Positions 20,378 through 28,510 of a stretch of 64,000 nucleotides of DNA are shown piece after piece. The DNA is from Solirubrobacter deserti. GTDB taxonomy: Bacteria; Actinomycetota; Thermoleophilia; Solirubrobacterales; Solirubrobacteraceae. The notes under the pieces were generated by a model. That model was given only the letters and a program-made list of their open reading frames with translations. It was not told the DNA's origin and made no database searches. How positions within the stretch are numbered: the first letter of the stretch is position 1; every line of letters starts with the position of its first letter. Made by a program: the position numbers and the translations under genes. The stretch spans positions 1 through 64,000 of the forward strand of contig NZ_JAPCID010000019.1 of assembly GCF_027587175.1 (NCBI RefSeq), in the 5' to 3' direction.

Positions 20378-20741
20378 CTCGGTCCGCTTACCCGCTAAAC
20401 CTTCGGCCATCGCGGCCGATGTCTGGGTCGTGGGCCTCTCCGCGACCTCCGTCTCCGCGCCGTCGCAACCGGTGGACTCGGTTGCGATCATCGCCCCTGC
20501 GGCTGACGTGGCAGCCCCGAGCGAATTCGCCGCGATCCTGCGCTGCTACATCCCCGAGCAGGAGTGCGAGAAGACGGCGGGACGCTTCACGCGCCTGAAC
20601 ATGGCGCTGCGGGCCGGCCCGCCCTACCAGGACGCCGAGGGCGCGCGCTCCTGGTGGGCCTGGTAGCTCCCGGCCTCAGGGGTACGCGAACACACACCTT
20701 GGTGGTTGGCCGGACCCGGCGCCGGCTGAGAACGTGCTCCT
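20378..20741. other. Intergenic region between divergent genes
   Basis: The gap lies between the PH-like gene (minus) and the next plus-strand gene. A frame runs from a TTG at 20370 to 20666 and ends in a Trp-rich tail (ARSWWAW), but it has no ribosome site and overlaps the neighbouring start, so I do not call it. No hairpin or operator was recognised. Confidence 0.4.
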
Positions 20742-21602
20742 ATGCCTTCCCGGGTGAAGCGACCGCTCCTCTGGCTCGCGCTTGCTCTGCTGCTGCTCGT
20801 GGTGGGCGCTTCGGTGGCCGGCCGCTCGAGCTCACCCGCGCCGCCGGCTGAGCCTGCGGACGTGGCGGTGGTCCGCGGTCCCCCAGCGGACGCCGTCACG
20901 ATTGCCAAGCCCGCCTCCGGCCTCGTGACGAGCGCACGATCGGTCCAGGTCCGTGGGTCGGCACCGTGGATCTCGCCCGACGACGGCGAGGCAGTGGTCC
21001 GCGTGACCGTCAACCGGCGACCGCACGAGGTGTTTCCCACGGCTCAGGGGTACGCGACGGTCGTCGCGCTCGAGCTGGGGCGCAACGAGATTGTCGTCCG
21101 CGGCTCGGCGTCGCGCTTCGACGATGATGAGGCGGTCCGGGGGTCGGCGCGCGTGGTCATCGAGCGACGCCGGGCGCCCGGCGATGACACCGGCGTGCTC
21201 GACCGGGCGACGGCCTCCATGCTGGCGGACAGCACCGAGGAGGCCTACTGGCTCTGCGGCGAGGACGACGGATGCTCCACCGAGCCGGTGTGCTTCAAGC
21301 TCGGCGCCCGACGCGTCGACTGCGCGATCGCGCGGTGGTACACCGAGGACCCAGTCCGCCGCTGCGGGCACGTCTACACGTTGCGTCTGCGCGGCGAGCG
21401 TCTCTATGCGGGGTCCTATGCATGCCGCGGGCGCGTGTCCCCAGATCCGCGCCGGCTCGTGCGCGCGAGCGTCACCCCGATCCTGAGTCGCGTCGTCATC
21501 GACGCCGACGATGAAGACACGTGGTCACGGTTCGTGGTCAACGAGCCCAACGCCTACGGGGCGCCGCGGTTCAACATGGCCCGAGACCGGTTCATGCCTT
21601 AG
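20742..21602 (+). CDS. Membrane-anchored hypothetical protein, cysteine-rich C-terminus
   Basis: The 286-residue protein has an N-terminal signal anchor (residues 7-26, PLLWLALALLLLVVGASVAG) and a Pro/Ala linker. An Ig-like segment at about 45-145 (KPASGLVTSARSVQVRGSAP) is typical of the 'glucodextranase B-like' fold. The C-terminal region has six cysteines between about 170 and 235, probably forming disulfides outside the membrane. No catalytic motif is visible. It may be an adhesion or regulatory ectodomain, but no function can be assigned. It is followed after 46 bp by another membrane-protein gene on the same strand. Confidence 0.6.
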   Translation: MPSRVKRPLLWLALALLLLVVGASVAGRSSSPAPPAEPADVAVVRGPPADAVTIAKPASGLVTSARSVQVRGSAPWISPDDGEAVVRVTVNRRPHEVFPTAQGYATVVALELGRNEIVVRGSASRFDDDEAVRGSARVVIERRRAPGDDTGVLDRATASMLADSTEEAYWLCGEDDGCSTEPVCFKLGARRVDCAIARWYTEDPVRRCGHVYTLRLRGERLYAGSYACRGRVSPDPRRLVRASVTPILSRVVIDADDEDTWSRFVVNEPNAYGAPRFNMARDRFMP

Positions 21603-21648
21603 CGGTTCGTACCGGAATGCGCGCCGCCGATCGATCGTCGCTGGTGGT

Positions 21649-22263
21649 ATGTCCGCCACCGCCCACCGGCACGCTGCCGCCAAGACCCGTCCGGCGCTGG
21701 TGGCCGGTGCCGTCGCCGGCGCCGCCGGACTGCTGGTGTTCCTCGTCATCCACCACGTGTGGATCATGCCGATCTGGTTCATCCTGCCCCCGGGGCTCGC
21801 CATCGCCGGCGTCGGCGGGCTGGCGATCGGCTGGGCCTACGGCGAGCTGGAGCATCGTCTGCCCGCGCGCCCCTGGCGACACGTCGCGTGGGTGTGCCTC
21901 GTCGCGTTGACGCTGGCGCCGAGCGTCGCGCTGGCCGAGTTGCGCCCGGCACTGTTCGACGCAGACACCGGCGAGCTCCGGCCGGGCACCGATCTGATGA
22001 CCGTGGCCACGCGCTTCGGAGCCGAGTTGCTGTTGCCGGCAGCGCTCGTCGGCGCGCTCGTCGGCTGGCGTCTCGCGGGCCGGCGGGCGGCCTGGATCAC
22101 CGGCCTGGCGGGCTTCGTGCTGGCTCTTGGGCCCGGGCACAACATCCCGTTGTTGGGCGGCACCGCGGGCGCGGCGAAGGGGGCGATCCTGCTCGCGTCC
22201 ATCGTCGTGGTCTCGACGTTCGTGCTCGTGGAGACCCACGCGCGGCTGTCGCGGCGGAGCTGA
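21649..22263 (+). CDS. Multi-pass membrane protein of unknown function
   Basis: ATG at 21649 (MSATAHRHAAAKTRPALVAG) gives 204 residues with about six hydrophobic segments. They include VAGAVAGAAGLLVFLVIHH, IWFILPPGLAIAGVGGLAIGWAYG and two near the C-terminus around ALGPGHNIPLLGG. The frame is open further upstream but would overlap the previous gene without a better start. The pattern GWAYGELEHRLP...WRHVAWVCLVALTLAPSVALAELRP is not one I can link to a named family. Third-position GC is high, as expected for a real gene. Confidence 0.6.
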   Translation: MSATAHRHAAAKTRPALVAGAVAGAAGLLVFLVIHHVWIMPIWFILPPGLAIAGVGGLAIGWAYGELEHRLPARPWRHVAWVCLVALTLAPSVALAELRPALFDADTGELRPGTDLMTVATRFGAELLLPAALVGALVGWRLAGRRAAWITGLAGFVLALGPGHNIPLLGGTAGAAKGAILLASIVVVSTFVLVETHARLSRRS

Positions 22264-22325
22264 TCACGCCCCGCCCCTGACCGGGCCGTGTTCGTCGCGC
22301 GTCTTCACTGGGGTAGGCCGCCCGG

Positions 22326-22424
22326 GTGTTCCTCTTCTTCTCCAGCCGTCTCGGCTGCCTCGGCTCGCTCCTCGTATCGGTGATCATCACCGTTGTGCTG
22401 CTGTTCCTCCTCGGCGTGCTCTGA
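22326..22424 (+). CDS. Small 32-residue hydrophobic peptide
   Basis: A GTG at 22326, preceded at good distance by GGGGTAGG (about 22310-22317), opens a 33-codon frame ending in TGA at 22422-22424. The product begins MFLFFSSRLGCLGS and continues as a single membrane helix rich in Leu, Val and Ile. The short leader with an RLGCLGS motif before one helix suggests a conserved single-pass micropeptide. A small CCCCG/CGGGG hairpin (22428-22442) follows the stop. It is too short for standard gene finders. The role is unknown. Confidence 0.45.
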   Translation: MFLFFSSRLGCLGSLLVSVIITVVLLFLLGVL

Positions 22425-22453
22425 CCACCCCGCCGGTCGGGGGGAATGGCTCT

Positions 22454-22487
22454 ATACCGTTGCCGCAAGCGCTTGCGGACGCGGTAT
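22454..22487. promoter_or_regulatory. Symmetric palindrome upstream of a 44-residue gene
   Basis: CCGCAAGCGCTTGCGG (22463-22478) is a perfect 16-bp palindrome. It is flanked symmetrically, after 3-nt gaps, by ATACCG (22454-22459) and CGGTAT (22482-22487). The centre GCAAGCGCTTGC resembles LacI-family operators. It ends 10 bp before the ATG at 22498, so it could be an operator or an RNA hairpin controlling that gene. Confidence 0.5.
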
Positions 22488-22497
22488 TACGGAAGGG

Positions 22498-22632
22498 ATG
22501 CTGAATCGAATCCTCTCCGCCCTGACCCGCCAGTTCCCCACCGCCCACGCCCCCGAGGCCGGGCACTTCCACGCCGGTCCGCGCGGCCCGTACCCCTGTT
22601 TCGACGCGAATTGCCGCCAGGCCGCCAAGTAG
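22498..22632 (+). CDS. Small 44-residue protein with HFHAGPRGPYPC motif
   Basis: ATG at 22498, with GGAAGGG just upstream (22491-22497), opens a 45-codon frame. The product starts MLNRILSALTRQFPTAHAP, an amphipathic helix-like stretch. It then has HFHAGPRGPYPCFDANC, a compact motif with two His and two Cys that could bind a metal ion. The end is QAAK. The motif and the placement after a strong palindrome make it look like a real gene and not a chance frame. I do not know a characterised homologue. Confidence 0.5.
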   Translation: MLNRILSALTRQFPTAHAPEAGHFHAGPRGPYPCFDANCRQAAK

Positions 22633-22662
22633 GCGCGGCCTCAGGCGGTCCGCCAAGCCGTC

Positions 22663-23454
22663 ATGATCCCGGGCATGGTGGACTGGGGCGCGGGACGCTA
22701 CGAGACGACAGCCGAAGAACTCGCCCCGGTGTCGGAGCGGGTGGTCGACCGTTCCGGCGTCGGCGCGGACACTGACGTGGTCGACGTTGCGTGCGGCACG
22801 GGCAACGCCGCGCTGCTCGCCGCCGCGCGCGGCGCACGCGTCATCGGCGTGGACGGCGCGCCGCGCCTGCTCGCGGTCGCGCGCGAACGCGCGGCGGCGC
22901 GCGGCCTGGAGGTCGACCTGCGCGAGGGCGACCTCGCCGCGCTTCCGGTCAACGACGGCGCCGCCGACGTGGTGCTGTCCGTCTTCGGCGTGATCTTCGC
23001 GACCGATCCCGCGGCCGCCTTGCGCGAGATCGCGCGCGTGCTGCGCCCCGACGGCCGCGCACTGGTGACGGCCTGGGTGCCCGCGGGCCCGATTGACGCG
23101 ATGCTCGGCGCGGCGGGCCGCGTGATGGCGCGCGTGGCCCCAGGGCCTCCGCGCAAGCGCTTCGCGTGGTTCGACCCCGAGGCGCTCGCCCCCGTCGCAC
23201 GCGAGTCCGGGCTGACCCTCGCCACGACGGAGCCGGCCGAGCTCGAGATCCGCGCCGCTTCGCCCGAAGCCTACGTGGACGCCGGCAGCGAGCACCCGAT
23301 GGCGCTCGCGATGCGGCCGGCGCTCGAGCGGGCGGGCGCCGGCGAGGAGGCCCGCGCCGCGATGATCGACGTGCTGCGGGAGGCCAACGAGTCTCCGTCC
23401 GCGTTCCTCGTGCACAGCCCGTACGTTCTGCACGGGCTGCGCCGCACGAGCTGA
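22663..23454 (+). CDS. Class I SAM-dependent methyltransferase
   Basis: The 263-residue protein has the Rossmann-type methyltransferase core. Motif I is VVDVACGTGNAALLAAARGARVIGVD at about residues 39-64. An acidic residue after the second strand fits SAM binding (VIGVDGAPRLL), and motif II-like DLAALPVNDGAADVVLSVFGVIF covers about 88-110. The C-terminal part (FAWFDPEALAPVARESGL) resembles the UbiE/small-molecule methyltransferase group. The start is ATG at 22663, with a possible second ATG at 22675. The substrate is unknown and the neighbours give no clue. Confidence 0.83.
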   Translation: MIPGMVDWGAGRYETTAEELAPVSERVVDRSGVGADTDVVDVACGTGNAALLAAARGARVIGVDGAPRLLAVARERAAARGLEVDLREGDLAALPVNDGAADVVLSVFGVIFATDPAAALREIARVLRPDGRALVTAWVPAGPIDAMLGAAGRVMARVAPGPPRKRFAWFDPEALAPVARESGLTLATTEPAELEIRAASPEAYVDAGSEHPMALAMRPALERAGAGEEARAAMIDVLREANESPSAFLVHSPYVLHGLRRTS

Positions 23455-23601
23455 AGGCGCCGCGTCCGGTCGCCAACGCGCTTGTCTCGCGCGCGAGACG
23501 AGCGCTTCCGTGCGGCGGGTCGCGGCGGTAGCGTTGCGCGCAATCGCGAGGCCGGTCGACGGCCTCCACGTCTGACAACTCGCCCAGGAGAGGGGGAGAG
23601 A

Positions 23602-25221
23602 GTGAGAAGGCTCACCGCGCTGTCGGTGACGACTTGTGCTGTCGTCATCGGTTCCGTCGCACCGGCCAACGCCGATCCGCGCGACGTCTCGTCGGAGAAG
23701 CTGCGCAAGTCCGTCACGCTTCAGGGGCTGCAGGAGCACCTGGAGGCGTTCCAGGCGATCGGCTCGGCGAACGGCAACACGCGCGCCACCGGGACGCCCG
23801 GATACGAGGCGTCCGTCGAGTACGTCGTCGCGACGCTCAAGAAGGCCGGATACCGCGTCACGACGCCGGAGTTCAACTATCCCGTCTGGCAGGAGAACAC
23901 CCCGGCCAAGCTGACGTGGGGTTCCAGGTCGTTCACGTCCTCGCCGTCGTCGGCGTCCGGCACGCCCGTCGACATGATCACCTTCGGGTTCACGCCGTCG
24001 GAGACGCTGACCAACCTCCTCGTGGTGCCGACGAACGACATCGTCATCCACACCGGTTCCGACAACACGTCCACCAGCGGGTGCGAGGAGGAGGACTATC
24101 CGGCGGCGGCCGCCGGCAACATCGCGCTGATCCAGCGCGGAACCTGCCCGTTCGTGCAGAAGCTCGCCCTCGCGGAGGAGGCCGGGGCGGCCGGCGTGAT
24201 CCTCTTCAACGAGGGCAACAGCCCCACGCGCGTGAACCCGCAGTTCATCGAAGGGCCGTTCGACCTCGGCATCCCGGCCGTCTACCTCAGCGCCACGCTC
24301 GGCAAGGAGCTCTACGCCGCGACCCAGCAGGGTCCCGTACGCGTCACGTTGACCACGAACACGACGACGACGCCGCGCTTCTTCCGCAACGTGATCGCCT
24401 ACTCGTCCACGGGCGACCCGGACAACACGGTCATGCTCGGCGCGCACCTGGACTCGGTGCCGGCCGGCCCGGGCGTCAATGACAACGGCTCTGGCTCCTC
24501 GGCGCTGCTCGAGATCGCCGAGGGCATGGCGCAGCTGGCCAAGAACAAGAACAAGGGCAGCCTCACCAACCGGGTCGCGTTCGCGTTCTGGGGTGCCGAG
24601 GAGTCCGGGCTGATCGGCTCGACCTACTTCGTCGAGCACCTGTCCGACGCCGAGAAGGCCGACATCCTCGCGAATCTGAACTTCGACATGCTGGCCTCAC
24701 CGAACTTCGCCCGCATGGTCTATGACGGCGACGGCAGCTCGTTCGGCACGGAGGGCCCGGCCGGCTCGGACATCATCGAGCACGTCTTCAACCAGTATTT
24801 CGAGTCCGTCGGGCTGACATACGAGGCGACGGCCTTCACCGGCCGCTCCGACTACGGCCCGTTCATCGCCGAGGGGATTCCGGCCGGCGGCCTGTTCACC
24901 GGCGCCGAGCAGCCGAAGACCGCGGCGCAGGTCGCCCGCTACGGCGGCGTGCAGGGCGCCTGGCTGGACCCCTGCTACCACCAGGCCTGCGACACGTTGA
25001 GCACCCTGCTCGGCTCACCGCCGCTCGACGCTCAGGGGTTCCTGCCGCTGCCGGTCGCCCAGTGGCCCGCCGCGGCCGCCGCGCTCGCCGGCAACGGCCT
25101 GGTCGGCTTCGACCAGATGGCCGACGCCGCCGCGCACGCCACCTGGTACCTCACGATGGCGGACGACCCGCTCTCGGGCGAGCCGACGCTCACCCTGCCC
25201 AAGCGCGCCGGCGGCCACTAG
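23602..25221 (+). CDS. Secreted M28 zinc aminopeptidase with PA domain
   Basis: GTG at 23602, preceded by the strong site AGGAGAGGGGG, gives 539 residues. A signal peptide (1-24, cleavage near ANA) is followed by a protease-associated (PA) insertion (about 130-260, with RGTCPFVQKLALAEEAGAAG). The M28 catalytic domain comes next. The zinc and catalytic residues are His282 (GAHLDS), Asp294 (NDNGSG), Glu333/Glu334 (GAEESG), Asp362 (NFDML) and His460 (CYHQACD), which matches the family spacing. It should remove N-terminal residues from extracellular peptides. A perfect 12-bp hairpin terminator follows. Confidence in the fold and activity is high; the preferred residue is unknown. Confidence 0.93.
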   Translation: MRRLTALSVTTCAVVIGSVAPANADPRDVSSEKLRKSVTLQGLQEHLEAFQAIGSANGNTRATGTPGYEASVEYVVATLKKAGYRVTTPEFNYPVWQENTPAKLTWGSRSFTSSPSSASGTPVDMITFGFTPSETLTNLLVVPTNDIVIHTGSDNTSTSGCEEEDYPAAAAGNIALIQRGTCPFVQKLALAEEAGAAGVILFNEGNSPTRVNPQFIEGPFDLGIPAVYLSATLGKELYAATQQGPVRVTLTTNTTTTPRFFRNVIAYSSTGDPDNTVMLGAHLDSVPAGPGVNDNGSGSSALLEIAEGMAQLAKNKNKGSLTNRVAFAFWGAEESGLIGSTYFVEHLSDAEKADILANLNFDMLASPNFARMVYDGDGSSFGTEGPAGSDIIEHVFNQYFESVGLTYEATAFTGRSDYGPFIAEGIPAGGLFTGAEQPKTAAQVARYGGVQGAWLDPCYHQACDTLSTLLGSPPLDAQGFLPLPVAQWPAAAAALAGNGLVGFDQMADAAAHATWYLTMADDPLSGEPTLTLPKRAGGH

Positions 25222-25228
25222 CCGCCGC

Positions 25229-25256
25229 GGGAGCGGCGCCACACGGCGCCGCTCCC
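25229..25256 (+). terminator. Hairpin terminator after the M28 peptidase gene
   Basis: GGGAGCGGCGCC (25229-25240), loop ACAC and GGCGCCGCTCCC (25245-25256) form a perfect 12-bp stem. It begins 8 bp after the peptidase stop. Confidence 0.75.
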
Positions 25257-25315
25257 CACCGCAGCGTTCGCGGTTCAGTGGAATACGCAGCGCCGGGCGG
25301 CGTCTTGTCCGAGCG

Positions 25316-26956
25316 ATGACCCTCCCCAGAACCCTCCTCGCCGGCGGCGTGCTCGCCGCCGGTCTCTTCACCGTCATGACCGCGTCCGCGCAGGCCGCGG
25401 TCACGTCGAGCTTCAACAACGGGACGCTGAGCGTCAACGGCGACAGCCTCGACAACAACGTGACCATCAGCCGCAACGCCGCGGGTCAGATCCTCCTCAA
25501 CGGCGGCGCGATCCCGGTGGCCAACGGCACGCCGACCGTCGCCAACACCAACCTGATCCAGGTGTTCGGCCTCGGCGGCAACGACGTCCTCACGCTGAGC
25601 GAGATCAACGGCGCGCTGCCGCGCACGAACCTGTTCGGCGGTAGCGGCAACGACACGCTGACCGCCGGGTCGGGCAACGATCAGCTGTTCGGACAGGCCG
25701 GCAACGACACGCTGCTCGGCAAGGGGGGCTTCGACTTCCTGTTCGGCGGCACCGAGAACGACACGCTCACCGGCGGCGACGCCGACGACCAGGTCTTCGG
25801 CGAGAGCGGCAACGACCGCATGGTCTGGAACCCGGGCGACGACACCGACCTCAACGAGGGCGGGGCCAACACGGACACCGTCGAGGTCAACGGCGGCGGC
25901 GGCGCCGAGCAGTTCACGACCACCGCCAACGGCACCCGCGTGCGCTTCGACCGCATCAACCCGGCGCCGTTCTCGATCGACATCGGAACGTCCGAGAACC
26001 TCGTGCTCAACGCCAACGGCGGCGACGACAGCGCCTCCGCGACGGGCAACCTCGCCGCGCTGATCAAGCTGACGACCGACGGCGGCACGGGCAACGACAC
26101 CCTGCTCGGCTCCAACGGCGCCGACATCACCATCGCCGGTGACGGCAACGACTTCGTCGACGGCCAGCAGGGCAACGACGTCGCCTTCATGGGCGCCGGC
26201 GACGACACGTTCCAGTGGGACCCGGGTGACGGCAGCGACGTCATCGAGGGCCAGGACGGCGCGGACAACATGCTCTTCAACGGCTCCGCAGCCAACGAGA
26301 ACATGGCGGTCTCGGCCAACGGCGGGCGCGTGCTGTTCACGCGTGACGTCGCGGCCATCGTGATGGACCTCGACGATGTCGAGACGATCACGCCGAAGCT
26401 GCTCGGTGGCACGGACCGGCTGACCGTCAACGACCTGTCCGGCACCGACGTCCAGAACGTCAACCCGGACCTCGCGCAGTTCGGCGGCGTCAACGACGCG
26501 GCGGCCGACAACGTCGTCGTCAACGCGACCAACGGCGACGACGTCGCGGTGGTCGCCGGCGCCGGCACCAACGCGCAGGTGCTGGGCCTGGCCACGCGCG
26601 TGAACATCGCCGGCGGCTTCGCGGCCAGCGACCGCGTGACGGTCAACGCGCTCGCGGGCGACGACGTCGTCGACGCCTCCGGGCTCGCCGCGTCCGCTCT
26701 GCTGCTGTCGGTGGACGGCGGCGACGGCGCCGACGTGATCGTCGGCGGCGCCGGCAACGACACGCTCAACGGCGGCGCGGGCGACGACGTCGTCCTCGGT
26801 GGCCCCGGCACCGACGTGATCGACGGCGGCCTGGGCGACAACGTCGTCCTCCAGCTCGTCAAGTCCGCTCGCACGGTCTCGGGCAAGACGGTGCTCTCGC
26901 TCGACGGCGAGCGGCGCGAGCTCCCGCGCGCGGACGTCAGCCAGCTCACGCGCTGA
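25316..26956 (+). CDS. Secreted RTX-like calcium-binding repeat protein
   Basis: The 546-residue product has a signal peptide (1-27, cleavage near AQA-AV). Clusters of GGxGNDxLxG/GxGxDD nonapeptides follow, at about 115-165 (FGGSGNDTLTAGSGNDQLFG), 255-310 and 470-510 (GGAGNDTLNGGAGDDVVLGG). Between clusters are less regular beta-roll segments. RTX repeats bind Ca2+ and fold outside the cell. Unlike classical RTX proteins, it carries an N-terminal Sec signal and no catalytic domain is recognisable. The C-terminus (KSARTVSGKTVLSLDGERRELPRADVSQ) is not a known sorting signal. It is a structural or binding protein at most. A 13-bp hairpin follows. Confidence 0.8.
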   Translation: MTLPRTLLAGGVLAAGLFTVMTASAQAAVTSSFNNGTLSVNGDSLDNNVTISRNAAGQILLNGGAIPVANGTPTVANTNLIQVFGLGGNDVLTLSEINGALPRTNLFGGSGNDTLTAGSGNDQLFGQAGNDTLLGKGGFDFLFGGTENDTLTGGDADDQVFGESGNDRMVWNPGDDTDLNEGGANTDTVEVNGGGGAEQFTTTANGTRVRFDRINPAPFSIDIGTSENLVLNANGGDDSASATGNLAALIKLTTDGGTGNDTLLGSNGADITIAGDGNDFVDGQQGNDVAFMGAGDDTFQWDPGDGSDVIEGQDGADNMLFNGSAANENMAVSANGGRVLFTRDVAAIVMDLDDVETITPKLLGGTDRLTVNDLSGTDVQNVNPDLAQFGGVNDAAADNVVVNATNGDDVAVVAGAGTNAQVLGLATRVNIAGGFAASDRVTVNALAGDDVVDASGLAASALLLSVDGGDGADVIVGGAGNDTLNGGAGDDVVLGGPGTDVIDGGLGDNVVLQLVKSARTVSGKTVLSLDGERRELPRADVSQLTR

Positions 26957-26961
26957 GTGCA

Positions 26962-26992
26962 CGGGCGGGGCGGCTTCACGCCGCCCCGCCCG
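26962..26992. terminator. Bidirectional hairpin terminator
   Basis: CGGGCGGGGCGGC (26962-26974), loop TTCAC and GCCGCCCCGCCCG (26980-26992) make a perfect 13-bp stem. It lies between the convergent RTX-like gene and the exported TIM-barrel gene, so it probably serves both. Confidence 0.75.
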
Positions 26993-27003
26993 CGTGAACC
27001 GTC

Positions 27004-28407
27004 CTACGGCTGAGTGGTGCTCAGCGTGAAGGTGACGGTCTTGCTGTAGCTGCCCGTGCGCAGCGGGTCGGTGCTCTTGATCAGCTGCTTGAACGTGACG
27101 TCGACGTTCTCGTTGCTCGTCGGGCCGTTCCAGGTGGACTTGCTGAACTCGACCTTCAGCGGCTCGGCGAGGCTGAACGCGCCGTTGGTCAAGTGACCCG
27201 GCTCGCTGACGGCGAGCGTCGCGTCACCGGCGGTCGAGGTGACCGTCGCGCTCGTCGACGCGGTGTACTCCTTGGTCGGAGCGCCCGCGATGAACGGCTC
27301 GAACGTGGCGCCCGTGCCGAGCGTGAGCGCGAGCGTCGCCGGGACCGTGCCGCCGACCGTGCCCGGCTCGTCGCGGACCTTGCCGAACTTGATCGTGTTC
27401 ATCAGGTTGAAGGCGACCTTCGACGAGTTGAACGGGTCCAGCGACAGGTCGTACTCCCAGTGGTAGTAGTCGACGTCGGCCGCGGCCTCGAAGATGCGCT
27501 TCCAGTCCGTGACGTCGTTCGGGCCGCCGGCGTCGGTGACACGCGACATGTCCGTGGACGGGATCGTCTGCGGGTTCTTGGTCGGGTCCGAGCCCTTCAC
27601 GTGCAGCATCGAGATCCGCTTGGAGTGCTTGCGCAGGAACGCGACGGCCGCGTCCTGGTCGTACGACAGGCCCTCGAGCAGCCAGTGCACGTCGATCTCG
27701 AACGTGACCAGCGACGGGTCGGTGTTGAGGATCACGACCTCGAGCGCGGACACCGTCTCCTTGACGCCGTCACCGTTCGTGTCGTACTGGAGCTTGGTGG
27801 AGAGCTCCTTGTCGTGGTTGTGGCCGTAAACCCACAGGTCCTGCGCGCGGGCCTTGGCGCCCAGGCGGTTCATGACCGCGCCCATGTTGACGGCGCCCTC
27901 GACCGTGTCCATGTTCGTGCCCGCCGGCCAGCCGCCCGAGCCGACGTACTTGAGGCCCAGCGCCTTGGCCTGGGCCAGGCGCGCGTCCCAGCTGCCCTCG
28001 TCCACCGCGCCGTGGTCGGCGACCGCGTGCAGCCCATGCTCCTCGTACTTGGCCCGGTACTCGGCGGCCGTCCAGCCGAACGTGCCGTTGAAGTTCTCGA
28101 ACGCCGTGAAGCCGTTGGCCGACATCTGCGCGAACACGTTCTGGACCGCGGCCTGCATCTGCGCCGGCGTGTTGGGCGTGCCGCCGGGCGGGAAGTAGTT
28201 GCCGCCGCCGAAGTCGATCGCCCCGAACACCGGGACGAGGAAGTTGTAGAGCTGGAAGGAGATCTTCTCCTTCGGGATCATGCCCGTCGGCTCCGTCTGG
28301 GCACCGGCGGACGGCGCGACGATGGCGGCCGCGGCCAGGCCCGCGACCGCGGCGGCCCCGAACCCCGAACGCACGCGACTGGCGATCGCGTTGCGGTTTG
28401 ACCTCAC
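27004..28407 (-). CDS. Exported xylose-isomerase-like TIM-barrel protein with shared C-terminal module
   Basis: GTG at 28407 is chosen because AGGAGGAG lies directly upstream; this gives about 467 residues. A twin-arginine-poor but clear signal peptide ends near GAQTEP. The body (about 45-340) resembles the AP-endonuclease 2/xylose isomerase-like TIM barrel of sugar phosphate isomerases/epimerases (KISFQLYNF, then DHGAVDEGSWDARLAQAKALGLKYVG and later FEIDVHWLLEG, MLHVKGSD, DYYHWEYD). The expected acidic and His metal ligands are visible. Residues 348-466 are the C-terminal module ending TFTLSTTQP shared with three other proteins here. An exported member of this isomerase fold is unusual; its substrate is unknown. 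Confidence 0.8.
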   Translation of the reverse strand: MRSNRNAIASRVRSGFGAAAVAGLAAAAIVAPSAGAQTEPTGMIPKEKISFQLYNFLVPVFGAIDFGGGNYFPPGGTPNTPAQMQAAVQNVFAQMSANGFTAFENFNGTFGWTAAEYRAKYEEHGLHAVADHGAVDEGSWDARLAQAKALGLKYVGSGGWPAGTNMDTVEGAVNMGAVMNRLGAKARAQDLWVYGHNHDKELSTKLQYDTNGDGVKETVSALEVVILNTDPSLVTFEIDVHWLLEGLSYDQDAAVAFLRKHSKRISMLHVKGSDPTKNPQTIPSTDMSRVTDAGGPNDVTDWKRIFEAAADVDYYHWEYDLSLDPFNSSKVAFNLMNTIKFGKVRDEPGTVGGTVPATLALTLGTGATFEPFIAGAPTKEYTASTSATVTSTAGDATLAVSEPGHLTNGAFSLAEPLKVEFSKSTWNGPTSNENVDVTFKQLIKSTDPLRTGSYSKTVTFTLSTTQP

Positions 28408-28439
28408 GTGGACTCCTCCTCTGGGTTTGACGTCCATCA

Positions 28440-28457
28440 ACCTACTGGCATGTAGGT
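28440..28457. promoter_or_regulatory. Inverted repeat upstream of the TIM-barrel gene
   Basis: ACCTACtggcatGTAGGT forms a dyad with perfect 6-bp arms, 33 bp before the GTG start at 28407. Its position fits an operator for the minus-strand gene. No cognate regulator can be named. Confidence 0.4.
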
Positions 28458-28510
28458 CGTTCCGTCAAGTGTGCGCCGAAAGTGGTGCGAGAGGCGGTCG
28501 AAACCCGTCG

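Noticed and set aside
20370-20666. A 98-codon frame starting with TTG
   Set aside because: It has no ribosome site and overlaps the start of the PH-like gene. The tail ARSWWAW is curious but not enough to call a gene.
22387-24639. A 750-codon minus-strand frame
   Set aside because: It covers two small genes, the methyltransferase and half of the M28 peptidase on the other strand. No recognisable protein.
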